From the NCBI GenBank assembly GCA_947629645.1, contig CANREV010000001.1, positions 104,770 through 168,769 of the forward strand: a DNA stretch of 64,000 bases, written 5' to 3'. Below the pieces are notes generated by a model, which searched no databases, was not told the DNA's origin, and was given only the letters and a program-made list of their open reading frames with translations. The DNA comes from an uncultured Acetatifactor sp. (GTDB taxonomy: Bacteria; Bacillota; Clostridia; Lachnospirales; Lachnospiraceae). Both the position numbers and the translations under genes were made by a program. This document shows, in pieces, positions 39,263 through 48,956 of the stretch (the stretch's first letter is position 1; every line of letters starts with the position of its first letter).

Positions 39263-40816
39263 ATGATTCAAAATCCCATTTTAAAAGGTTTTTGTCCCGA
39301 TCCCAGCATTATCAGGGTCGGGCAGGATTACTATATCGCCACTTCCACTTTTGAGTGGTGGCCGGGGGTGAGGCTTTTTCATTCCAGAGATCTGCGGCAT
39401 TGGGAGCAGATTCCCTCGCCGCTTCGCAGAAAGAGCCAGTTGGACCTTGTGGGCGACCCGGCTTCGGGCGGCGTGTGGGCGCCCTGCTTAAGCTATGACG
39501 GGAAGCGTTTTTTCCTGATCTACACCGATGTGAAGACGAAGAAGGGAAGATATTACAATACGCATAATTATCTGGTTTACACAGACGATCTGTATAGCGG
39601 CTGGTCGGACCCGGTCTACTTAAACAGCATCGGCTTTGACCCCTCTCTGTTTCACGATGGGGACGGGAAAAAGTACCTGATCAATATGGTGAATGGTTTC
39701 AAGGGCATTCTGGTCCAAGAGCTGGATGACAAATACCGTCTGACGGGTGAGCGGCGGAAAGTTTACGGCGGTTCAGGCCTGGGTTACACAGAAGGCCCCC
39801 ACATGTATCATATCGGGGACTGGTATTATCTGATCGTGGCGGAGGGCGGCACCGGCTACGGTCACTGCGTTACCATGGCCAGGGCAAAGAGCGTCTGGGG
39901 ACCGTTTGAGACGGCGCCGGATAATCCCATCCTGACTTCCGATCAGGGGGATATGGGCGCGCTGCAAAAATGCGGACATGCGGATCTTGTGGAGACGCCT
40001 CAGGGAGAGTGGTATATGGCGCATCTCTGCTCCCGTCCCCTGAACGGGGAAAAGTGGTGCACGCTGGGCAGGGAAACGGCCATACAGAAAATGGTGTGGG
40101 ACGATGAAGGGTGGCTCAGGCTGAAATCGGGCGGACGATTCGCCGGGATGGAAACGGAATCTCCCGCAGGGACGCCGGAAGTGATGCTGCAGGATGAATC
40201 GGAGGGCTTTTACGATGACTTTGACAATCCTGCGCTGCATGTGCGCTACAGCTCGCCCCGGATAGATTACAATACCTTTGCGGATTGTACCGCCAGAAAA
40301 GGATGGGTACGTCTGAGAGGACAGGAATCGCTCAATTCCCTGCACAGAGTCTCCCTGTTGGGAGTGCGCCAGCAGAAAATTTCCTGTACCGCCCAGACTA
40401 AGATCGACTTTTTGCCACAATATCCCGAGCAGTTAGCGGGGCTTGCGTATCTGTACGATGCCATGAATTTCTATATCCTTGGAAAGACTGTGACGGATCA
40501 GGGGCAGGCTGTCCTGACGCTGATAAAAAGCGACACTGGCGTCATAACGGACGAAATGGAACCTGTACCCGTGCCTGAAAAGGGGGAGATCAGCCTTCGC
40601 GTACAGGTCTCGGAAGATGGGACAAAAGCGGCCTTTAGCTACAGCCTGGACGGAGAAAACTGGCGGCAGGCGGGAGAAGAACAGACCACGCAGATCCTGA
40701 CGGACGAGCATTGCAGGGGGTTTACGGGAGCATATTTTGGCCTGTACTGCCACGATATGACAGGGCTGTCGGAAACGGCGGATTTTGACTATTTATGTCT
40801 GAATGGCAAAGAATAA
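39263..40816 (+). CDS. GH43 beta-xylosidase/arabinofuranosidase-like enzyme
   Basis: 517 residues. The five-bladed propeller holds the three catalytic acids: D in CPDPSIIRVGQDYY, D in GFDPSLFHDGDG and E in TEGPHMYH. The C-terminal 200 residues form the beta-sandwich domain typical of GH43 beta-xylosidases. No signal peptide is visible, so it probably trims imported xylo- or arabino-oligosaccharides. ACGGAGGAG precedes ATG 39263. It faces away from the GH28 gene and is followed by a terminator. Confidence 0.9.
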   Translation: MIQNPILKGFCPDPSIIRVGQDYYIATSTFEWWPGVRLFHSRDLRHWEQIPSPLRRKSQLDLVGDPASGGVWAPCLSYDGKRFFLIYTDVKTKKGRYYNTHNYLVYTDDLYSGWSDPVYLNSIGFDPSLFHDGDGKKYLINMVNGFKGILVQELDDKYRLTGERRKVYGGSGLGYTEGPHMYHIGDWYYLIVAEGGTGYGHCVTMARAKSVWGPFETAPDNPILTSDQGDMGALQKCGHADLVETPQGEWYMAHLCSRPLNGEKWCTLGRETAIQKMVWDDEGWLRLKSGGRFAGMETESPAGTPEVMLQDESEGFYDDFDNPALHVRYSSPRIDYNTFADCTARKGWVRLRGQESLNSLHRVSLLGVRQQKISCTAQTKIDFLPQYPEQLAGLAYLYDAMNFYILGKTVTDQGQAVLTLIKSDTGVITDEMEPVPVPEKGEISLRVQVSEDGTKAAFSYSLDGENWRQAGEEQTTQILTDEHCRGFTGAYFGLYCHDMTGLSETADFDYLCLNGKE

Positions 40817-40868
40817 GGCGATGAAAAAACCTGTGAAAACAAGAATATTTGTTTTATAATGGAATTAT

Positions 40869-40910
40869 ACAAAAGTCGATTCCGCAGATGGCGGGTCGGC
40901 TTTTGTGTTT
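40869..40910 (+). terminator. terminator after the GH43 gene
   Basis: Arms ACAAAAGTCGA and TCGGCTTTTGT with an inner CCGC/GCGG pair, then a T-rich end. Confidence 0.7.
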
Positions 40911-41018
40911 TGTACGCGTCAGGTCTCGGACTTTGTACTGTTTTGCGGTTCAGAGTCTGAAATAGTTCAGGTGCCGTTTACGCGGCGGAATGAGAAAAAA
41001 CAAAAAAAGAGGTGCGCC

Positions 41019-41942
41019 ATGTTTGATGTTTTTCAGGAAGAAAAAATTGTGACAATCTGTATGCTGGCATTATTTGCAGTCAGTATTTTTCTGAGAGTCT
41101 TTCTGGGTCTTTTGTATCAGAATATGATCAGGGAATCGGACAATATGGCTATCACGGAGAACCGTCTGCTGAAGCAGTGCAAATTAAAATTTGCAAATTG
41201 TTATCAGTTGAGCAACGGAGTCGCCAATATTCCGGTGTTTGTGGACAAGTTCTTAAACCGTATGAGCCTCGGTCCGTTTACTTTTGAGACGCTGTATCAC
41301 ATCTCCGGACAGGCTATGCTGCTTTCCGTGGTGGCTGCGGGAGTGGGTATTTACCGCAGTATTGTGGCAGGCAGGACGCTTGGGGACATTCTTCCTTTTT
41401 ATATCGCCAGCTTCTTCGGATTGTATCTGTATTTTTCTGTTTCCACGGTGGTGGATGTAAAAAAGAAAAAGAGAGTTTTAAAGGTAAATCTGGTGGATTA
41501 TCTGGAAAATCACCTTTCCCCGCGCATTGACATTACCAGACAGGATATGGAAATGCTTTACGGTGAGACAGGAACGGACGGGAGAGTGGTGTCAGCCAGA
41601 GCTAGAAGGGCAGGATTGAACCGTCCCAGACAGGGGCGCCGGACGGTGGAACTCATGCCTATCGGGAATGTGCAGGCCATAGAGGGCAGGCGGCCCGCAG
41701 AGTACCGGCAATTTGCGGCGCCGCGGCAGCCTGTGGATGAAAGACAATCCATAGATAGAGAAGCGGGCCGGACCGTTTTGGACAACCGATTGCCCGTGGA
41801 GGAGCCCAAAGCATCTTTTGACCTTGAAAAAGAAGACGGATACATAGGGGGCGGCGCAGGCCCGGAAAGCGCCCCGCAGGACTCCGCGGCGGTGACGGAG
41901 GAAGAGCTGGAAGCTCTTTTAAAAGAGTTTTTGACCAGTTAG
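41019..41942 (+). CDS. membrane protein of unknown function with a long hydrophilic tail
   Basis: 307 residues. Three hydrophobic segments (about 10-32, 105-125, 132-150) are followed by a basic and proline/arginine-rich cytoplasmic tail of about 140 residues that lacks recognised domains and ends in an acidic EEELEALLKEF helix. AGAGGTG precedes ATG 41019; earlier in-frame starts overlap the terminator. The tail has low complexity (RRPAEYRQF, RQPVDERQ). It sits just before the promoter of pgi and no role can be assigned. Confidence 0.6.
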   Translation: MFDVFQEEKIVTICMLALFAVSIFLRVFLGLLYQNMIRESDNMAITENRLLKQCKLKFANCYQLSNGVANIPVFVDKFLNRMSLGPFTFETLYHISGQAMLLSVVAAGVGIYRSIVAGRTLGDILPFYIASFFGLYLYFSVSTVVDVKKKKRVLKVNLVDYLENHLSPRIDITRQDMEMLYGETGTDGRVVSARARRAGLNRPRQGRRTVELMPIGNVQAIEGRRPAEYRQFAAPRQPVDERQSIDREAGRTVLDNRLPVEEPKASFDLEKEDGYIGGGAGPESAPQDSAAVTEEELEALLKEFLTS

Positions 41943-41960
41943 AAAAAAATCCCTTTTTGC

Positions 41961-41989
41961 TTGAATTTGCCATATAACTTTGCTACACT
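41961..41989 (+). promoter_or_regulatory. promoter of pgi
   Basis: TTGAAT at 41961-41966 and TACACT at 41984-41989 with a 17-base spacer, 61 bases before the pgi start. Confidence 0.65.
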
Positions 41990-42050
41990 TAGTACAAGGT
42001 ATTTGTGCATGAAATACTTAAAAAGATTGAGAAGAAAAGGAGCGAGTGGT

Positions 42051-43400
42051 ATGAGCAAGCAGGTTACATTTGACTATTCTAAGACCGGTTCTTTCATTTC
42101 ACAGGAGGAGATCGGTTATATGAAGAAGCTGGCGCTTGATGCCAAGGAAGTACTGGTTTCCAAGTCCGGGGCGGGAAATGATTTTCTGGGCTGGATCGAT
42201 CTTCCCGTTGATTATGACAAGGAGGAGTTTGCAAGGATCAAGGCGGCAGCTAAAAAGATCCAGAGCGATTCCGAGGTATTGCTGGTCATCGGTATCGGCG
42301 GTTCCTACCTGGGCGCAAGGGCAGCCATCGAATTTCTGGGGCACAGCTTTTACAATGTTCTGAGCAAAGAGCAGAGAAAGACTCCCGAGATTTATTTCTG
42401 CGGAAATTCCATCAGCTCCACCTATTTAAAGCATCTGATGGAAGTGGTGGGCGACAGGGATTTCTCCATCAACATGATCTCCAAGTCCGGTACCACCACG
42501 GAGCCTGCCATCGCGTTCCGCGTCTTTAAAGAGATATTGGAAAAGAAATATGGCAAGGAAGGGGCGGCAAAGAGAATTTACGCCACCACGGACAAGGCCA
42601 AGGGAAGTCTGAAAAATCTGGCTACGGAAGAGGGATATGAGACTTTTGTGGTTCCCGATGACGTAGGAGGGCGTTTCTCCGTTCTCACCGCGGTGGGCCT
42701 TTTGCCGATCGCTGTCAGCGGCGCGGATATCGATCAACTGATGGAGGGCGCGGCAAGCGGAAGAAAGCGCGCTCTGGAAAACGATTTTGAAAATAACGAT
42801 GCCCTGCAGTATGCGGCGCTGAGAAATATTCTGCTGCGCAAGGGTAAGAGCGTGGAGATTCTGGCAAACTACGAACCCGCTGTGCACTATGTGTCTGAGT
42901 GGTGGAAGCAGCTCTTCGGCGAGAGCGAGGGCAAGGATAAAAAGGGCCTGTTCCCCGCAAGCGTTGACCTGACCACGGATCTGCACTCCATGGGCCAGTT
43001 TATTCAGGACGGCGCAAGGATCATGTTTGAAACGGTCATCAATGTGGAGACTCCCAGGGAGGAGTTAAAGATCGGTACGGAGCCCGTAGATCTTGACGGA
43101 CTGAATTATCTGGCAGGAAAGACGGTGGACTTTGTCAACAAGAGCGCCATGAACGGTACAATTCTTGCCCACACAGACGGACAGGTGCCTAACTTTATGG
43201 TAAATGTTCCCGAGGTGAACGAATTTTATCTGGGAGAACTTTTCTATTTCTTTGAGTTTGCCTGCGGCGTCAGCGGATATCTGCTGGGCGTAAATCCTTT
43301 CAACCAGCCCGGCGTGGAAAGCTACAAGAAGAACATGTTCGCTCTTCTTGGAAAACCCGGCTATGAGGCTCAGAGAGAGGAATTGCTCAAGAGACTGTAA
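42051..43400 (+). CDS. pgi: glucose-6-phosphate isomerase
   Basis: 449 residues, normal for the shorter Firmicutes form. It interconverts glucose-6-phosphate and fructose-6-phosphate. Seen motifs: [25 protein letters not shown], and the catalytic Glu/His region near [16 protein letters not shown] precedes ATG 42051; earlier in-frame starts lie within the promoter. It is monocistronic, with a terminator 15 bases after its stop. Confidence 0.95.
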   Translation: MSKQVTFDYSKTGSFISQEEIGYMKKLALDAKEVLVSKSGAGNDFLGWIDLPVDYDKEEFARIKAAAKKIQSDSEVLLVIGIGGSYLGARAAIEFLGHSFYNVLSKEQRKTPEIYFCGNSISSTYLKHLMEVVGDRDFSINMISKSGTTTEPAIAFRVFKEILEKKYGKEGAAKRIYATTDKAKGSLKNLATEEGYETFVVPDDVGGRFSVLTAVGLLPIAVSGADIDQLMEGAASGRKRALENDFENNDALQYAALRNILLRKGKSVEILANYEPAVHYVSEWWKQLFGESEGKDKKGLFPASVDLTTDLHSMGQFIQDGARIMFETVINVETPREELKIGTEPVDLDGLNYLAGKTVDFVNKSAMNGTILAHTDGQVPNFMVNVPEVNEFYLGELFYFFEFACGVSGYLLGVNPFNQPGVESYKKNMFALLGKPGYEAQREELLKRL

Positions 43401-43415
43401 AATAGGGATAAAAGG

Positions 43416-43447
43416 TGCACTCTGTCATGCGGCAGAGTGCATTTTTC
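43416..43447 (+). terminator. terminator after pgi
   Basis: TGCACTCTG (43416-43424) pairs with CAGAGTGCA (43433-43441), followed by a T run. Confidence 0.85.
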
Positions 43448-43512
43448 TGAGTAAGGCAAACGCGTTCTCGGACAAAAAAATGTTGCGAGAACGCTCCGGA
43501 ATGGAGATAAAT

Positions 43513-44475
43513 ATGAAAATCGTTATTTTGGAGAGAAACAGCGTAGGCACCGATGTTTCGGTGGATTGCATAAGCGATTTCGGTGATGTGACCGTCTACC
43601 GCAATACTGTCACGGCAGAGGAAGTGAAGGAGCGTGTCAGAGACGCGGATATTGTTATCGCCAATAAGTCCCCTTTAAATGAGGAGACTTTGAAGGACGC
43701 CCCTGACGTGAAACTGATCTGTGAGTTTGCTACAGGCTATGACAACTGCGATCTGGCCTATTGCAAAAAAAGAGGCATCAAAGTGACAAATGTAGTGGAC
43801 TATTCCACTGCCATGGTGGCCCAGCACACTTTTACGCTGGCGCTGGCGCTGAGTCAGAAGCTGATCCATTATGACAATTATGTCAAGTCTGGGGAATACA
43901 GCGCCCAGGACCGTTTTTCCAATTTTGATATTCCTTTCTATGAATTGGAAGGCAAGACCTGGGGTATCGTAGGAATGGGGAATATCGGCAGAAGAGTGGC
44001 AAAGATGGCGGAAGCTTTCGGATGTAAAGTGATCTTCCATTCCATTACGGGGAAAAGCGCCTGCAGCGCGTACCCGCGGGTGGATAAAGATACTCTGCTC
44101 CGAGAGAGCGATTATCTGTCGCTGCATTGCCCCTTAAGCGATCTGTCTCGAAACTGGATCGATGGGGAAGCGCTCAAAAAAATGAAAAAAACCGCAATTC
44201 TTATCAATGTGGCGCGGGGGCCCGTGGTAAACAATAAGGATCTCTATGAGGCTCTGGAGGCGGGAGAGATCCAGGCGGCGGGACTGGATGTAGTGGAGAA
44301 AGAACCCTTGGAACTCACAAACCCGCTCAGCGGGATCAAGGACAGCAGCCGTCTGATCATCACTCCCCATCTTGCCTGGGCCAGCGTGGAGGCCCGCACC
44401 AGATGTGTGGAGGGAGCGTACCTCAATATACAGGCGTTTTTGAGGGGAGAGGACAGAAACGTGGTCAATCCGTAA
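43513..44475 (+). CDS. D-isomer 2-hydroxyacid dehydrogenase
   Basis: 320 residues. The NAD-binding GMGNIGRRVAKMAEAFG motif, the catalytic Arg in VARGPVV, the Glu in VEKEPLE and the His in TPHLAWAS define the family. It should reduce a 2-keto acid such as glycerate, lactate or a related acid, with NAD(P)H; substrate cannot be told from sequence. ATG 43513 follows GGAG at 43503-43506. It lies after the pgi terminator but no clear promoter of its own was found. Confidence 0.88.
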   Translation: MKIVILERNSVGTDVSVDCISDFGDVTVYRNTVTAEEVKERVRDADIVIANKSPLNEETLKDAPDVKLICEFATGYDNCDLAYCKKRGIKVTNVVDYSTAMVAQHTFTLALALSQKLIHYDNYVKSGEYSAQDRFSNFDIPFYELEGKTWGIVGMGNIGRRVAKMAEAFGCKVIFHSITGKSACSAYPRVDKDTLLRESDYLSLHCPLSDLSRNWIDGEALKKMKKTAILINVARGPVVNNKDLYEALEAGEIQAAGLDVVEKEPLELTNPLSGIKDSSRLIITPHLAWASVEARTRCVEGAYLNIQAFLRGEDRNVVNP

Positions 44476-44563
44476 TGATTCGTCCGGTAACAAGTGAAGC
44501 CTCCGGACAGACTGTTACATTGATGCACACAAAACCCATAATAATGAGAAAAAAAGTCCAAGC

Positions 44564-44592
44564 TTGCCAATTTCGCGGAAGTATAGTAGAAT
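44564..44592 (+). promoter_or_regulatory. promoter of the gtrA-like gene
   Basis: TTGCCA at 44564-44569 and TAGAAT at 44587-44592, spacer 17. The leader to 44739 is about 140 bases, with no structure recognised. Confidence 0.5.
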
Positions 44593-44738
44593 GACAACAT
44601 GGTTTTGCGCGCGGCTTCCTGGGCCGCAGCGGAAAGGATAAAAACAGCGGTCAATTGTTGCGGGCGCGGAAGTTTGATGCGGATGAGCGCGGAGAGTAAA
44701 CACAGACTTTGCGAAAAGAGTAAAAGCGAGGAAATCAA

Positions 44739-45191
44739 ATGGTAGAGAAGATAAAAGCACTATATGCAAAATATGAGGAGATCATAGTCTATCTGATCGT
44801 GGGCGTGGTCAATACGATCATTTCCTGGGGCGCGTGGTTTTTGTGCGCATATACCTTTTTAGACGCCGCCGTGGTGTGGCAGAATATGGTTCTGGGCGTC
44901 ATCTCCTGGGTGGTTGGCGTAGTGACCGGCTACTTTATGAACCGGAAATTTGTGTTCAAAAGCAAAGAGCCCAATATCTGGAAAGAGTTTCTACAGTTTT
45001 CCGGCGGAAGACTTTCCACTTGGGCTCTGGATGAGGTTATGATGGTGCTGATGATAAATATTCTGCATATCAACGAAGTTTTTTCCAGGATCTTCGTCTC
45101 CGCGCTGGTCATGGTGGGAAACTATATTATCAGCAAATTCTTTGTGTTCAAAAAGCCCCGGAATGACGGCGTGCAGGATGCCGATCTGTAA
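44739..45191 (+). CDS. GtrA family membrane protein
   Basis: 150 residues with four membrane helices. The start VVNTIISWGAWFLCAY and GYFMNRKFVFKS segment match GtrA proteins, which are thought to flip or present polyprenyl-phosphate-linked sugars for surface glycan transfer. A weak AGGAAA site precedes ATG 44739. It could supply the donor used by the GT-C genes at 24-30 kb, although it is 14 kb away. Confidence 0.88.
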   Translation: MVEKIKALYAKYEEIIVYLIVGVVNTIISWGAWFLCAYTFLDAAVVWQNMVLGVISWVVGVVTGYFMNRKFVFKSKEPNIWKEFLQFSGGRLSTWALDEVMMVLMINILHINEVFSRIFVSALVMVGNYIISKFFVFKKPRNDGVQDADL

Positions 45192-45259
45192 GCGCGGATT
45201 CACAGTACAATATCCAAACGGATCCTGCGGTCATGCAGCGCGCCGCCGCTTTGCGGAAG

Positions 45260-46390
45260 TTACGTCACCTGATGATGGGAAAATCCTTTTTTAGACCAGA
45301 GAATCCCGATCAAAAGGGCGATAACGGTTATGGGGAGAGCCAGAAAGACCGGCGCAAAGCGTATCCTGCCCAAGGTTATCAGATCAATCCGGAAAAGCTT
45401 CATAAGCTGCATCTGGGTGATGGGCAGCAGATATCCGAACAGCGCGATGTTGTCCGGCAGCAGATTCCAGGGAAGAAACATGGGCAGCGCGTAAATTGTA
45501 AAAGCGATCACCAGCGCGCTGAAAGAGCCTTTCGCCAGCGCCGATACTACCAGAACGATAGAAGTCAGCACGAGCATTCCGCCCAGCCAGGAAATACAGG
45601 CAAGTCCGTAAGCCTGAAGCCAGTTCAGCAGAAAAGGAGTTTTATCGAAGATTCCCAGTTCCCCCAGTTGTACGGAGGAATCCCATCCGGCAAAGCCGTG
45701 TATTGCCAGAAAAGTCAGCGTGCACAAAGCCAGGCAGAGGACGGATCCGGTCAGGGCGATCAGGTAAGAGGAAATGATCTTTGCCAGAGCGCATTTCCTG
45801 CGCCCGTGGATTCCCGAGAGGATCAGGGCATCCATGTGACTGGTGTATTCCTCCGAAAAGACGGGAGCGACTATGATCACAAGGATACAGCCGGCGAGCA
45901 GAAAGGTATACATAAGCAGGTTAATCGTGCATTCCCAACCGGTGGAATAGCCAAGGATCATTTCCGGCGCCAGAGGTCCCAATTCTTCCTGTATGGTCCT
46001 GCCGCTGTAGCTTCCGTCCGGATTGACGAAGCCGTGGCTGCTTAAGGTGTCATACATCAGGTTGTGACTGCAATAGGCTTCTCTGGAAGGGTCTATAGCG
46101 GAGGCTTCCCAGAAGGCATCCGGCATATCGAAAGTCTCTACGATGGCCCGTACCTTTTCATCGGTGACAGGTCCGCTGTAAGCGGCCGCGATTTCTTTTG
46201 CCATGGGTATGGCTTTAAATCCTTCTATCAACACGCGCTGGCCGTTTTCCTCTGTGGATATGGCGGCATATCCCGGCGCGATCCAGTTGTATCCCATGGT
46301 GACGACAAAGGCGGCAAGCGCGATGAGCGCGGCCCAGACCAAAGGTTTTTGAAGCATTTTTCCTATTTCAAAGCGGATCAATTGTCTCAT
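45260..46390 (-). CDS. ABC transporter permease
   Basis: 376 residues with six hydrophobic helices and a large outer loop (about 40-150) after the first helix, the layout of ABC-2-type permeases. Its ATG overlaps the stop of the ATPase gene by four bases. It is the last gene of a four-gene operon headed by an ECF sigma factor. The substrate is unknown; such permeases often export peptides or handle cell-envelope stress. Confidence 0.78.
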   Translation of the reverse strand: MRQLIRFEIGKMLQKPLVWAALIALAAFVVTMGYNWIAPGYAAISTEENGQRVLIEGFKAIPMAKEIAAAYSGPVTDEKVRAIVETFDMPDAFWEASAIDPSREAYCSHNLMYDTLSSHGFVNPDGSYSGRTIQEELGPLAPEMILGYSTGWECTINLLMYTFLLAGCILVIIVAPVFSEEYTSHMDALILSGIHGRRKCALAKIISSYLIALTGSVLCLALCTLTFLAIHGFAGWDSSVQLGELGIFDKTPFLLNWLQAYGLACISWLGGMLVLTSIVLVVSALAKGSFSALVIAFTIYALPMFLPWNLLPDNIALFGYLLPITQMQLMKLFRIDLITLGRIRFAPVFLALPITVIALLIGILWSKKGFSHHQVT

Positions 46391-47262
46391 TTCATATTTT
46401 CCTCCTCGTTAAAATAGTATAGATACAGATCTTCCAGATTAGGAGATACTGATACGGCGTTTTCCATAGGTTTTTCCTCATTTATAACGCGCAGTACGGT
46501 GGAAGCTCCTTCCATGCGCATATTGCCGATATTATAGCTTCGTTCCAGACTGGGCACATCCGCGTTTGGAACACTGCACTCCCAGACTTTGCCGTCAATG
46601 GACCGGATGATCTCATCCGGCCGGCCCTCATGGATAAATTTTCCCTGTTTCATCACAAGGATATCGCCCGCTATGTATTCCACATCCGATACGATATGGG
46701 TGGACAGCAGGACGATTTTGTTTTGGGAAAAGCTGCTGATAAGATTGCGGAAACGGACTCTCTCTTTCGGGTCCAGACCGGCGGTAGGTTCGTCCAAAAC
46801 CAGCACTTTGGGATCGTTGAGCATAGCCTGAGCGATGCCGAGGCGCTGTTTCATGCCGCCGGAGAAGGTTTTGATCTTTTTATCCTTTACCTGTAGAAGT
46901 CCTACTTCCTCCAAAAGCTCCAGAGAGCGCTGCATGGCGAAACCTTTGGAAAGCCCCTTGATGGCGGACATATATAATAGAAATTTCAGAGCGGTAAAGT
47001 TGGGATAATAGCCGAAGTCCTGAGGCAGATATCCCAGAACATTGCGATAGTGGTCGCCGTATGTCCTGATATCCTGTCCATCGTAACGGATGGTGCCGCA
47101 GGTGGGCGTCTGGATATCGCACAAAAGCCGCATCAGAGTGGTTTTGCCGGCGCCATTGGCTCCCAGCAGGCCGTATACGCCGCGGGTGAGAACAATGTTT
47201 ATATCGTTGACGGCAAAAAAGGAGCCGTATTGTTTGGTGAGATGTTCTATTCTAAGTTCCAT
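46387..47262 (-). CDS. ABC transporter ATP-binding protein
   Basis: 291 residues. Walker A GANGAGKT, signature FSGGMKQRLG, Walker B VLVLDEPTAG and the H-loop LLSTHIVSD are all present. It powers the permease encoded just downstream. It overlaps the preceding membrane-protein gene by 16 bases. Confidence 0.92.
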   Translation of the reverse strand: MELRIEHLTKQYGSFFAVNDINIVLTRGVYGLLGANGAGKTTLMRLLCDIQTPTCGTIRYDGQDIRTYGDHYRNVLGYLPQDFGYYPNFTALKFLLYMSAIKGLSKGFAMQRSLELLEEVGLLQVKDKKIKTFSGGMKQRLGIAQAMLNDPKVLVLDEPTAGLDPKERVRFRNLISSFSQNKIVLLSTHIVSDVEYIAGDILVMKQGKFIHEGRPDEIIRSIDGKVWECSVPNADVPSLERSYNIGNMRMEGASTVLRVINEEKPMENAVSVSPNLEDLYLYYFNEEENMK

Positions 47263-48035
47263 GCGTTTTGATCCTTTCTGTTATCATACACATAAGATTG
47301 CTGCGCGCAGAGCCGCAGGGCATTGTAAAAAAAGAGCAGGAGCGCCAGAAAAGTGGCCGTAAATATGATGCTGCAGAACCTGTGGGAAGGTATCCGGTAA
47401 ACGTAGGGCACACACTGTAAAAACAAAGGCAGAAAAATTCCCACTGTCAGAGAAATAGCGGCCATTGTCATAAAGCTGCAGCGATTTCCCATCCGCCGTA
47501 AAAGGTACAGGGACAGCGCGGCAGTCAGGAAAAAGGGAAGAAGCGCGTAAAGACAAAACTGCCAAAGCGCTCCCCCTGTGGAACGGTATGCCATCAGTGC
47601 GCCCGTTAAGAGAAACAGATCGCAGCCGCACAGGATACAGAGCCGCAAAAATAAGATCTGAGCCAGATTATAGCGGCAGGCTGCCTCCATTTCCCACATA
47701 TCCACGCTGAAACTTTTGGACATTTCGCAGGTCAGGATCAGGGACAAAGCCGGAGTGAGACAAAAAAGCGCAATTTGTCCATAGGTGGGAAACCACCTTT
47801 GATTTTGAGAGACAGCAAACATAAACAGCAGAAAGCACGCCTGTGCAAGCCAGACCCAGCCCGATATAAATGACATCTGCGTCAGAATCTGTTCCGCAAA
47901 TGATTGACGGGGCAGATATTCCATATTTCGGACTTCATGGGAAAGTTTGCGAATCTGTTCATCGCGTACTTTCGGATTTATGTCGGGCGCGATATTTTGT
48001 TGGAACAATGCTTCTAATGCAGGGTCTTTTTTCAT
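47247..48035 (-). CDS. membrane protein of unknown function, encoded after a sigma factor
   Basis: 262 residues. About 60 hydrophilic residues precede six membrane helices. The start ATG overlaps the stop of the sigma gene (ATGA) and the stop lies 16 bases within the ATPase gene. Its place directly after an ECF sigma gene is that of an anti-sigma factor, but the zinc-finger HxxxCxxC motif of common anti-sigmas is missing. It could instead be a second permease-like subunit. No family was recognised. Confidence 0.65.
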   Translation of the reverse strand: MKKDPALEALFQQNIAPDINPKVRDEQIRKLSHEVRNMEYLPRQSFAEQILTQMSFISGWVWLAQACFLLFMFAVSQNQRWFPTYGQIALFCLTPALSLILTCEMSKSFSVDMWEMEAACRYNLAQILFLRLCILCGCDLFLLTGALMAYRSTGGALWQFCLYALLPFFLTAALSLYLLRRMGNRCSFMTMAAISLTVGIFLPLFLQCVPYVYRIPSHRFCSIIFTATFLALLLFFYNALRLCAQQSYVYDNRKDQNAWNLE

Positions 48036-48643
48036 AGGATACCTCCCTGAATATTTCTTTGGACATCTTTATTTCCGTGGATACCTTCTTCCTCTTTGAA
48101 ATATTGCCGCAGTTTTTCGGTTCCCCCGTAGATTCGTGTTTTTACCGTGGAGAGGGGAACTCCGGTGATCCGGGAGATTTCCCGCAGCTTATAACCATGG
48201 CAGTAATAGAGCACGATGGCTTCCCGCTGACTGTGCGGAAGCCGCAGTAATCCTTCCCGGAGGGTCATTTTTAGCAATGTCTCCTGTTCCGGCCCATGGG
48301 ATGACAGGGGCGCGTTGGGCGGATCGTTTTCCGGTCCGGCCGCATCCCATTCGCTGTACGCCACTTCTCTGCCGGCGCGTCCCGCGTTTTTGCGGAAATA
48401 GTCTTTGCAGACGTTCAGAGCGATCCGGATCAGGTAGGCTCTGAATTTGTTCCGCTCTCTGTAATTGTCCAGAAACCGCATCAGGTGAAAGAATGTTTCC
48501 TGCGTGCAGTCGTAGGCGGCCTGTTCGTCTCCCGTCTGAAAGTAGCAGTAACGGAACACATCATCATAATATTTTTCCGCCAGCTGCCCGAACAACTGCT
48601 TTTCACCGCGCTGGATGCGCCTGATTAATTCGTGGTCCTGCAA
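48032..48643 (-). CDS. ECF-type RNA polymerase sigma factor
   Basis: 203 residues. Region 2 is visible as DDVFRYCYFQTGDEQAAYD and QETFFHLMRF, and region 4 as LPHSQREAIVLYYCHGYK and ISRITGVPLSTVKTR. The TTG at 48643 is chosen because AAAGGAG lies five bases before it; the upstream in-frame ATG at 48724 would add about 27 residues with no ribosome site. It probably directs transcription of its own operon (membrane protein, ATPase, permease) in response to an envelope signal. Confidence 0.88.
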   Translation of the reverse strand: MQDHELIRRIQRGEKQLFGQLAEKYYDDVFRYCYFQTGDEQAAYDCTQETFFHLMRFLDNYRERNKFRAYLIRIALNVCKDYFRKNAGRAGREVAYSEWDAAGPENDPPNAPLSSHGPEQETLLKMTLREGLLRLPHSQREAIVLYYCHGYKLREISRITGVPLSTVKTRIYGGTEKLRQYFKEEEGIHGNKDVQRNIQGGIL

Positions 48644-48877
48644 GGCTTCTCCTTTCCCAGACCGGGTCTGTGATTGTAAGCTTACATATAGTAAACGAAA
48701 CAAGTTCCGAAAAAGTTTGTCCACGCCGCGTTTTTTTAAACATGTGCGTTATACGGCAGCAGCGGCGCGAACGGTACGGCGTATCTAGGAGGCTCAGTGA
48801 AGATCCGGGATGTCAGGGAGGAAGCGCGTCATAGGAAAATGGCACGCTATGTCGATAAGCTGGGCCTCATCGGACAT

Positions 48878-48908
48878 AAAAAAATAGCCATTCCCGCCGG
48901 AATGGCTA
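48878..48908 (-). terminator. terminator after mtnN
   Basis: TAGCCATTCC (48885-48894) pairs with GGAATGGCTA (48899-48908); reading leftward the stem is followed by seven Ts (48884-48878). It closes the luxS-mtnN transcript. The rest of the gap 48644-48956 holds a 51-codon rightward frame that I do not accept as a gene. Confidence 0.85.
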
Positions 48909-48956
48909 TACTGAAATTCCGCTTGTCAGACCTGACTGCCTGTTATGGATAAACGG

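Noticed and set aside
45233..46045. Long rightward frame opposite the ABC permease
   Set aside because: It is rich in Q, R, S and G and reads as the antisense shadow of the permease.
48798..48953. A 51-codon rightward frame starting GTG with AGGAGG just upstream
   Set aside because: It runs through the mtnN terminator hairpin and matches nothing known; kept only as a remote possibility.
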